This document shows positions 51,325 through 57,610 of a DNA stretch of 57,610 nt, piece by piece; position 1 is the first letter of the stretch; each line of letters begins with the position of its first letter. The translations under genes were made by a program, and so were the position numbers. The notes under the pieces are model-generated. The model worked only from the letters and a program-made list of their open reading frames with translations, ran no database searches and was not told where the DNA came from. The stretch comes from Bacillota bacterium (GTDB lineage Bacteria; Bacillota; Clostridia; Acetivibrionales; DSM-1351): positions 1 through 57,610 of the forward strand of contig JAEWST010000012.1 of NCBI GenBank assembly GCA_023398105.1, in the 5' to 3' direction.

Positions 51325-52458
51325 ATGGAAATGCGGGATTTAAAGGCACAATATAACAGACATAAAAAAGAAATAGATTCTGCAATAAGTAAAGTATTAG
51401 AGAATGCACGCTTCATTGGTGGAGATGAAGTACATAGTCTTGAAAAAAGACTGGCGGAATATGTTGGAGTTAAGCATTGTATTTCCTGTGCTAACGGAAC
51501 GGAAGCAATGACCTTAGTTATGATGGCTTGGGATATTAAAGAAGGCGATGCAGTCTTTGTGCCAGACTTTACTTTTTTCTCAACTGGAGAAGTAGTAGCT
51601 CTCAGAAAAGCAACTCCTGTATTTGTTGATGTAGACTATGAGACTTATAATATAGATACAAACAAGCTTGAAGAGGCGGTTTTGAGAACTCTTGAGGAAG
51701 GTATGCTGACACCTAAGGCAATAATTCCAGTTGATATTTTCGGTTTGCCTGCAAACCATTTTGAAATTGAAAGAATTGCAAAGAAATATAATCTTTTAGT
51801 ATTAGAAGACGGAGCACAGGGGTTTGGTGGAAGTATTCACGGGAAAAGGGCTTGTGGCTTTGGGGATGCAGCAACTACTTCCTTTTTTCCAGCAAAACCG
51901 TTAGGCTGCTATGGAGATGGCGGAGCAATTTTCACCAATGATGATGGACTTGCTGAAATATTAAATTCATATAAAGTCCATGGAAAGGGAAAAAACAAAT
52001 ATGATAACATAAGAATTGGACTTAATTCACGGCTTGATACAATTCAAGCAGCTGTATTAAGTGTTAAGCTAAATGCATTTGCAGAGCATGAGCTTGATGA
52101 TGTAAACAGGGTTTACAGGCTTTATAATGAGAGGCTTGAGGGAATCATAGCTGTTCCAATAATTCCATCAGGCTATGTATCCAGCTTTGCTCAATATACA
52201 ATTAAACTCAATAGCAGTGAAGAGAGAAATATGCTTCAAGATAAACTAAGAGAGAAGAATATTCCCAGCATGATTTATTATATTAAGCCAATGCATAAGC
52301 AGCAAGCTTTCTCAAATTTAGTTATTAATGAGTCAGATTATACTGTTACTAATAAATTGTGCGACATAGTATTATCACTTCCAATGCATCCGTATATAAC
52401 AGATAATGATATTGAAATAGTAGCCTGTGCTATCGTAGATGTTTTACTAGATAGATAG
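51325..52458 (+). CDS. DegT/DnrJ/EryC1-family aminotransferase, WlbC/WbpE-like
   Basis: A 377-residue PLP enzyme transferring an amino group to a 3-keto nucleotide sugar. ANGTEAMTL (about 56-64) binds the cofactor phosphate, LEDGAQGFGG holds the Asp, and SFFPAKPLGCYGDGG (about 185-199) holds the PLP lysine. This last stretch is highly typical of the WbpE/WlbC group. ATG follows ACGGAGGTG. It is the last gene of the three-gene operon before a strong terminator. Confidence 0.92.
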   Translation: MEMRDLKAQYNRHKKEIDSAISKVLENARFIGGDEVHSLEKRLAEYVGVKHCISCANGTEAMTLVMMAWDIKEGDAVFVPDFTFFSTGEVVALRKATPVFVDVDYETYNIDTNKLEEAVLRTLEEGMLTPKAIIPVDIFGLPANHFEIERIAKKYNLLVLEDGAQGFGGSIHGKRACGFGDAATTSFFPAKPLGCYGDGGAIFTNDDGLAEILNSYKVHGKGKNKYDNIRIGLNSRLDTIQAAVLSVKLNAFAEHELDDVNRVYRLYNERLEGIIAVPIIPSGYVSSFAQYTIKLNSSEERNMLQDKLREKNIPSMIYYIKPMHKQQAFSNLVINESDYTVTNKLCDIVLSLPMHPYITDNDIEIVACAIVDVLLDR

Positions 52459-52476
52459 AAATTAAAGTAAAACCTG

Positions 52477-52507
52477 ACAACCAGCTATCAGTTGGTTGTT
52501 TTTTTGT
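52477..52507 (+). terminator. Terminator of the diacetamido-sugar operon
   Basis: Perfect ACAACCA / TGGTTGT stem with an AGCTATCAG-type loop and seven or more T, 19 bp after the aminotransferase stop. Confidence 0.95.
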
Positions 52508-52602
52508 ATAACGATGATAATTGGTAAGTCGTTAAAACCTTTACTACTATTCATGTAAATATCTGAATGGGGTATTGTAAAAATAATTAATAAGTTATTA
52601 GT

Positions 52603-52631
52603 TTGACTCAAATTATTACTTTTGCTATTAT
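52603..52631 (+). promoter_or_regulatory. Sigma-A-type promoter for the gene at 52674
   Basis: TTGACT and TATTAT separated by 17 bases, 43 bp before the start codon. Confidence 0.6.
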
Positions 52632-52673
52632 CATCTCATATAGTAAAAATTAATAGCAATAGGAGAAATTACT

Positions 52674-53240
52674 ATGATAATATTGCGGGGTAAAAAATCC
52701 ACTATTATTTGTATTGTAGTGGCTATAGTTCTTTTAATATCAATAATAAATAGTGTTTATTTAAATATGCAGAACCAAAAATTAAAAAAAGAAGATGTAC
52801 GACAAATGGATTCTGAATGGTATCAAGTATTTCGTATGGCTGACAAAGTAGATATATACATTAATGGCGGTATTGATCGTTGGGAAAGATATGGACTATT
52901 TGTAAATCAGGTATGTTATCATTTTCGATCAGCAGCACCTTTAAGTGAACTAAATAGTAATATGGGTAAATGGCTAATTTTAGCATATGATCCTCTGTTT
53001 TCTAATTTAGCTAATACAGAAGAAACTTTAAATAGGGAAAATGCCATAGAGCTATTGAAACAAATGAATAGTGAGTTATTAGTTATAAGTAAAAATATTA
53101 TGGAAATGAATGAAGAGGAAAAAGAAGATCTTTTAGACCGATCATCATCAAAGTATAATGAAGTGAATGCTAGAGTAAAGGATTTCTCTAATAAATATAG
53201 TAAGTTAGTAGATGATTATTTTAGAATTTACGCAAAATAG
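52674..53240 (+). CDS. Unknown membrane-anchored protein, 188 residues
   Basis: Not recognised. One N-terminal membrane helix (about 10-30) follows a basic start, MIILRGKKS, so the rest is probably outside the cell; it could be an uncleaved signal anchor. The remainder is helical and charged, with two likely coiled-coil stretches (about 120-155 and 160-180), rich in Glu, Lys, Asn and Ser. ATG follows AATAGGAG. It has its own promoter and terminator and does not appear co-transcribed with the sugar genes. Confidence 0.8.
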   Translation: MIILRGKKSTIICIVVAIVLLISIINSVYLNMQNQKLKKEDVRQMDSEWYQVFRMADKVDIYINGGIDRWERYGLFVNQVCYHFRSAAPLSELNSNMGKWLILAYDPLFSNLANTEETLNRENAIELLKQMNSELLVISKNIMEMNEEEKEDLLDRSSSKYNEVNARVKDFSNKYSKLVDDYFRIYAK

Positions 53241-53253
53241 TATTAAAAATGAA

Positions 53254-53295
53254 CACAGCCCTCTCGTCAAGCTGATATCTGACCAGAGGGCTGTG
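53254..53295. terminator. Bidirectional terminator hairpin
   Basis: CACAGCCCTCT pairs perfectly with AGAGGGCTGTG around a 20-base loop. It lies between the convergent genes ending at 53240 and 53358. T-rich only on the minus side. Confidence 0.85.
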
Positions 53296-53357
53296 CTTAT
53301 TAAACGATAGAGTTTAGTAAATAGAATAGGGGTGATTTAATTCAAAATACCATCTAA

Positions 53358-54290
53358 TTAAGACAAAATATTATCCAAATAATACTGATATTCTCGTCTG
53401 ATACCTTCTTCTATATTTATCTTTGGTGTCCAGCCAGTTTCTGATATCCTAGAATTATGTAGTACTCTTCTAGGGGTACCATCGGGTTTGCTAGTATCAA
53501 ATACAATATCACCCTCATAACCTATAACTTTTTTAATTGTAACTGCTAAATCATGTATACTAATTTCGTCACCTGAGCCTATATTTATAAACTCATTTCC
53601 TTCATAATTTTGCATCAAATAAAAACAAGCATCTGCAAGATCATCTACATAGAGGAATTCCCTTAAAGGAGTACCTGTACCCCACAATTCTACGACTGGA
53701 GTATTTTCAACCTTGGCTTTATGTATCTTAATAATCATAGATGGAATTACGTGAGAATTATATGCATCAAAGGTATCTTTAATACCATAGAGACTTGCAG
53801 GCATTGCACAAATATAGTTCGTCCCGTATTGCTTATTATACGATTGACACATATTAATTCCTGATATTTTAGCAAGTGCATAGGGTTCATTTGTAGGTTC
53901 TAATGGTCCTGTAAGAAGGTATTCCTCCTTTATAGGCTGTGGGCAGGTTTTAGGATAAATACAAGAGCTACCTAGAAACAAGAGCTTCTTAACATTGTGA
54001 ATATATGCACTTCTTATTACGTTACATTCAATTAGCATATTTTCCATAATAAAATCTGCAGGATATGCGTTGTTGGCATGTATACCGCCAACTTTGGCAG
54101 CTGCTAAAAATACGTATTCTGGTTTCTGCTCTTGAAAAAACTTATCAGTAGCTGCTTGGTTTGTCAAATCAAGCTCCTTATGTGATTTTATTATTAAATT
54201 AGAATATCCGTTGCACTCAAGGCATCTTACTATAGCAGAGCCTACCATTCCATTGTGTCCTGCTACATAGATTTTACTTTTTAATTCCAT
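53358..54290 (-). CDS. fcl: GDP-L-fucose synthase
   Basis: A 310-residue extended SDR that epimerises and reduces GDP-4-keto-6-deoxymannose to GDP-L-fucose. NAD(P) motif VAGHNGMVGSAIVR (about 9-22), LFLGSSCIYP (about 102-111) and the catalytic YALAK (about 134-138) are typical of Fcl. It is 42 bp downstream of gmd on the same strand, and with ManC they form the full route from mannose-1-phosphate. ATG follows AGAGGTGACACGG. Confidence 0.96.
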   Translation of the reverse strand: MELKSKIYVAGHNGMVGSAIVRCLECNGYSNLIIKSHKELDLTNQAATDKFFQEQKPEYVFLAAAKVGGIHANNAYPADFIMENMLIECNVIRSAYIHNVKKLLFLGSSCIYPKTCPQPIKEEYLLTGPLEPTNEPYALAKISGINMCQSYNKQYGTNYICAMPASLYGIKDTFDAYNSHVIPSMIIKIHKAKVENTPVVELWGTGTPLREFLYVDDLADACFYLMQNYEGNEFINIGSGDEISIHDLAVTIKKVIGYEGDIVFDTSKPDGTPRRVLHNSRISETGWTPKINIEEGIRREYQYYLDNILS

Positions 54291-54332
54291 ATCCGTGTCA
54301 CCTCTGATATTTAACTGTTTTAGAACATTTCT

Positions 54333-55358
54333 TCATATTCCATTAACGTCGCTGTCTACCATCATTTTAACTAGTTGCTCAAAAGAGACCTTCTGCTGCC
54401 AATTCAAATTGGTCTTTGCTTTTGTCGGATCACCTAGAAGCAAATCAACTTCAGTTGGTCTGAAATATTTCCGGCTAATATTTATTAATTCTTTCCCATT
54501 TGCACTGTTAATACCCTTTTCATTTTCGCCTGAGCCTTCCCATGTTAGCTGGATTCCTACATTTTTGAAAGCAAGCTCACAAAATTCTCTTACAGTATGG
54601 GTTTCTCCAGTTGCTATTACATAGTCTTCAGGTTTTTGCTGTTGGAGAATTAGCCACATTGCTTCCACATAATCTCCAGCAAAGCCCCAGTCTCTTTTAG
54701 CATCTATGTTTCCTAAATAAAGTTTATCTTGCCTTCCGTTTAGAATATTAGCTATTCCTTTTGTTATTTTTCTTGTAACAAAGTTTTCACCACGCCTTGG
54801 AGATTCGTGATTAAAAAGAATACCGTTACAAGCAAACAAATTATAGGCCTCTCTGTAATTGACTGTTATCCAGTAAGCATATAGCTTCGCTGCCGCATAT
54901 GGACTTCTTGGATAAAAAGGTGTTTTTTCACTTTGGGGTATTTCCTGAACCTTACCAAATAATTCACTGGAAGAAGCTTGATAAAACTTAATGTCAGCGG
55001 CTACCTCCTTTATGCTCTCCAAAAGCCTTAATGTGCCTAAAGCATTTACATCAGAAGTAAATTCAGGAACATCAAAGGAAACCTTTACATGACTTTGAGC
55101 ACCTAAATTGTATACTTCGTTAGGCTCTATTTTATAAATTAGTTTACTGAGATTACATGAATCTGATAAGTCTCCAAAGTGCAAAAAAAAGTTTCCTTTC
55201 CCAGTGCCATCAGCATCAATCAGATTACCTATCCTGTGAGTGTTAATTGAACTGCTACGTCTGACTAAACCGTGTACTTTATATCCTTTATCTAATAGAA
55301 ATTCTGCCAGATAAGATCCGTCTTGCCCTGTAATACCTGTAATTAATGCGGTTTTCAT
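54333..55358 (-). CDS. gmd: GDP-mannose 4,6-dehydratase
   Basis: A 341-residue SDR converting GDP-mannose to GDP-4-keto-6-deoxymannose. ITGITGQDGSYLAEFLL (about 6-22), RRSSSINTHRI (about 34-44), SSSELFG, the catalytic YAAAK (about 148-152) and NHESPRRGENFVTRKI (about 180-195) are diagnostic of Gmd. First gene of the gmd-fcl operon. ATG follows AAAGGAGTTATATGC. Confidence 0.97.
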   Translation of the reverse strand: MKTALITGITGQDGSYLAEFLLDKGYKVHGLVRRSSSINTHRIGNLIDADGTGKGNFFLHFGDLSDSCNLSKLIYKIEPNEVYNLGAQSHVKVSFDVPEFTSDVNALGTLRLLESIKEVAADIKFYQASSSELFGKVQEIPQSEKTPFYPRSPYAAAKLYAYWITVNYREAYNLFACNGILFNHESPRRGENFVTRKITKGIANILNGRQDKLYLGNIDAKRDWGFAGDYVEAMWLILQQQKPEDYVIATGETHTVREFCELAFKNVGIQLTWEGSGENEKGINSANGKELINISRKYFRPTEVDLLLGDPTKAKTNLNWQQKVSFEQLVKMMVDSDVNGI

Positions 55359-55552
55359 GCATATAACTCCTTTATAGCTAAATAATTTTTATGAAACTAA
55401 ATTTAGTAAGTAGGTATCTGATAACATAATATGATTTGGGCAGTTATTATGGAACGATAAGGAACTAATAGAAGTACAAAAACACACGTATGTATATTTT
55501 ATTACTATAAAATGCACTTTGTTCTCACAAATTCTCCTTTTGAGTAATTTTA

Positions 55553-56635
55553 TTAAGAGTCCTTATTTATGGTTATATCCTCAAATAGCTTTCTATTATG
55601 AAGAACACTGGGATCTGTAGGTCTGTATTTGGCAGCTTCTTCATTATGTTCATAGGATTTTTGATGGTCACCCATATGATAATAGCAAACACATAGTTGC
55701 AGATGGGGATACCAAGTATAATAGGCATTATAAATAAAACTCCAGCGGTCTGGATCGGGAATCTGCTGTGCAGCCTGCTCATACCAAAAAGCAGCTGTTC
55801 TATAATCATGCTTTCTGTGAAAATTATACCCAATACGGCAACATGCTTCTGCTCTAGGAGGAGCATATTTAAAAGATTCAAACAGGGAAGAAAGCTCATT
55901 ATTTGTATCATTAAGGGCTCGATAGCAGTCTCCTCTATAGATACATGCAAATATTTTGTCCTCAAACCAGCCTTCCTTCATAGCAGTACAAGTATCATAG
56001 CTTTTAATTGCATCTTCATGGCGTCCGTTTTCTCGGAGCTCATTTCCGTAATAAAAACAATCTCTAGCCGAGAAGGTATCTCCTCTTGACAGTTTCTGTT
56101 CAAAAACCGAAACTGTACGACCAACTGCATGACGGATTTTTTTGTGAGTAACGGATATATCAGAATTAATAATCTTTCCTCGAACATTTATATAGTTATG
56201 ACAATCTCCAAACCATTGGAAATTTTTTTCTCTTTTTAAGAGACGATTTCTTCTATATCTGAGTGTAACATTTCCAAACTCATCTGAGCCTGCATCATAA
56301 TACATTGAAACAGAGTCTACAGAAGGGTCAAGAGTTTCTTTTAATTCTTTTAATTTAGCTTGATCAGCTTCTAATACAACATCATCAGCATCCAGATATA
56401 AAATATAATCCATTGTTGCGTATTTAAAAGACTCATTTCTAGCTGCTGAAAAATTATTTGTCCATTCATAATAAAAAACACGATCTGTATATTGTTTCGC
56501 TATTTCTACTGTTCTGTCAGTAGAGCCTGTATCTACAATATTAATCTCGTCAACGATATCTTTCACTGTATCCAAACACCTTGCAAGGGTTTCCTCCTCA
56601 TTTTTTACAATCATACAAAGACTTATAGTAATCAT
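55553..56635 (-). CDS. Family 2 glycosyltransferase with C-terminal TPR repeats
   Basis: 360 residues. A GT-A domain (1 to about 190) with ISLCMIVKNEEETLARCL, VDTGSTDRT and the metal motif LYLDADD (about 85-91) is followed by TPR-like helices (about 195-350) such as ARDCFYYGNELRENGRHEDA and RIGYNFHRKHDYRTAAFWYE. This fusion is common in enzymes that glycosylate proteins or peptides, the TPR part holding the acceptor. The collagen-like protein gene upstream on the same strand is an attractive acceptor. ATG follows AAAGGATC. Confidence 0.88.
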   Translation of the reverse strand: MITISLCMIVKNEEETLARCLDTVKDIVDEINIVDTGSTDRTVEIAKQYTDRVFYYEWTNNFSAARNESFKYATMDYILYLDADDVVLEADQAKLKELKETLDPSVDSVSMYYDAGSDEFGNVTLRYRRNRLLKREKNFQWFGDCHNYINVRGKIINSDISVTHKKIRHAVGRTVSVFEQKLSRGDTFSARDCFYYGNELRENGRHEDAIKSYDTCTAMKEGWFEDKIFACIYRGDCYRALNDTNNELSSLFESFKYAPPRAEACCRIGYNFHRKHDYRTAAFWYEQAAQQIPDPDRWSFIYNAYYTWYPHLQLCVCYYHMGDHQKSYEHNEEAAKYRPTDPSVLHNRKLFEDITINKDS

Positions 56636-57004
56636 ATGTAGATCCTTTCTTTACATAGTAATATAAATATTATATTCAGAAAATAGAAATTGGTTACTTG
56701 TAGTCGTTAACAAAAAATAAAGAGATAAAGCAATAGAATAAATATTAATGGATAATGAGCTATGATGGGTATTTAATGAAGTTTTTTCTAATATAGGGAA
56801 TGTACTTAATTAAATGATAGGACACAAATTTGTTATATAAAAAAGAAAAATAGAGGAATGAAATGTTCTTGATTTTGAGATAGACTACAAGCTCCAGCGA
56901 AAGTTTATTCCGCTGAAGCCTGTAAACAGTGATTCTAATGACTTAGAGCAAATAATCTTCTAATGCATAGTGAAAATAATTACTAAATAGGTCACTGAAT
57001 TAAA
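56636..57004. other. Gap between the GT2-TPR gene and the collagen-like gene
   Basis: 369 bp. A hairpin with arms TACAAGCTCCAGCG / CGCTGAAGCCTGTA (56884-56922) lies 80 bp after the collagen-like stop and may end that transcript, although there is no T-run. No gene. Confidence 0.5.
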
Positions 57005-57610
57005 TTAAGGGAATACTATAGCGTTGATATCTCTATTAACTGCTGTTGCCGAAGTAACGTTTGTTGCTGTAACCACAAAGGTGCGAACATCATAAATGCT
57101 TGTAGTGGTTGATGGTGCTATATCTACATGGGTATTAGCTATTGGGAATCTTTGAGTTCCAGCTTGCTGAGCTGCTCTATTGATGACTCTAGTATCAATT
57201 AAGGTACCATCTCTATATAGTCTTAATTGACATTCAAATACCCAATTTGAGGTTGCAACAGCTTCTAGAGCTAGAGCATAATCAATTTTTACATCTTCTC
57301 CTGCCTCAACAGGGACTGCTACAGATACTACTGTAACTTCAGTAGCTACAGGAGGGGATATTGAAATTGACCCGACTTCTTCATTGAAAGCTAGAGTTGG
57401 GACATCTGCAGTCGGGCCAGTCGGGCCAGTCGGACCAGTCGGACCAGCAGGACCACCAGAAGGACCAGTTGGACCAATTGGGCCAGTAGCACCAGTAACG
57501 CCAGTAGCACCAGTAACGCCAGTAGCACCAGTTACACCAGTAGCACCAGTAGCACCGTCAGCACCCGTCGCACCAGCAGGACCAGTAGCCCCAGTAGCAC
57601 CAGTAGCACC
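57005..57610 (-). CDS. Collagen-like (Gly-X-Y) surface protein, C-terminal part, truncated by the window edge
   Basis: The visible 201 residues begin within collagen-like triplets (GAT, GVT, GPT, GPA; about 22 triplets with frequent Thr in the third position) and end in a C-terminal domain of about 130 residues (from TADVPTLAFNEEVGSISI to RDINAIVFP). This matches BclA-like exosporium filaments: collagen stalk with Thr as O-glycan sites, plus a globular beta-rich head. The N-terminus is outside the window. The GT2-TPR gene downstream and the fucose genes suggest glycosylation. The repeat is GC-rich compared with its surroundings. Confidence 0.88.
   Translation of the reverse strand, partial: GATGATGATGPAGATGADGATGATGVTGATGVTGATGVTGATGPIGPTGPSGGPAGPTGPTGPTGPTADVPTLAFNEEVGSISISPPVATEVTVVSVAVPVEAGEDVKIDYALALEAVATSNWVFECQLRLYRDGTLIDTRVINRAAQQAGTQRFPIANTHVDIAPSTTTSIYDVRTFVVTATNVTSATAVNRDINAIVFP

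Noticed and set aside
57415..57610. Short tandem repeats resembling a CRISPR or satellite array
   Set aside because: The period is nine bases and it reads in frame as Gly-X-Thr collagen triplets; there are no spacers.

Overview
Organism. The window is AT-rich DNA from a low-GC, endospore-forming Gram-positive, most likely a member of the Clostridia. The signs are an alpha/beta-type small acid-soluble spore protein, a T-box leader on leuS, agrB/agrD/agrC quorum-sensing genes, a LexA box of the Bacillus/Clostridium type, strong AGGAGG ribosome-binding sites and a collagen-like protein of the exosporium type. I cannot name the species from sequence alone. No rRNA, phage, insertion-sequence transposase or CRISPR array was seen. 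Layout, left to right. 285-3656 is a tight nadA-nadB-nadC operon making NAD from aspartate. It is followed by a spore-protein gene, a lipid kinase, a small unknown gene and deoC. 7307-7935, between two convergent genes, holds two copies of a DnaA-box cluster with identical internal spacing. 7936-16588 (minus strand) is a complete exosortase G (XrtG) locus: a presumed sorted substrate, the exosortase, two family-2 glycosyltransferases, a membrane protein with a degenerate GGDEF-like domain, a GtrA-type protein, a large multi-pass membrane protein, and two small zinc-binding pterin-synthase-fold proteins, one at each end. 17-25 kb holds a small membrane protein, an amidohydrolase, a LexA-controlled stand-alone WYL-like protein, a HaeIII-like restriction-modification pair, a tRNA-Arg(CCT) and a YdjG/YdjI-like zinc-ribbon/SPFH pair. 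25.5-38.4 kb holds two peptidases, a SWIM/SNF2 ATPase, an agr module with two agrD genes but no nearby agrA, and leuS with its T-box. How the genes work together. 39-57.6 kb reads as a surface-glycan island. ManC, Gmd and Fcl together make GDP-L-fucose from mannose-1-phosphate, and three tandem GT23/NodZ-like glycosyltransferases are the obvious candidates to use it. A Gfo/Idh/MocA oxidoreductase, LbH acetyltransferase and DegT aminotransferase trio resembles the WlbABC/WbpBDE route to diacetamido sugars. An E1-alpha/E1-beta thiamine-diphosphate pair without E2/E3 sits with a sugar-nucleotide epimerase. The island ends at a Gly-X-Thr collagen-like protein cut by the window edge, next to a GT2-TPR glycosyltransferase. 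This suggests glycosylation of the spore or cell surface, but that link is inference. Non-coding structure. The intergenic regions carry several dispersed repeat families: a MITE-like palindromic element with terminal inverted repeats close to TCAACTTTCGCA (seven or more copies), a 40-bp repeated hairpin, a double-hairpin element, and two further two-copy families. Two micro-ORFs behind very strong ribosome-binding sites precede manC. Most lie outside genes and are not explained by the protein annotation.
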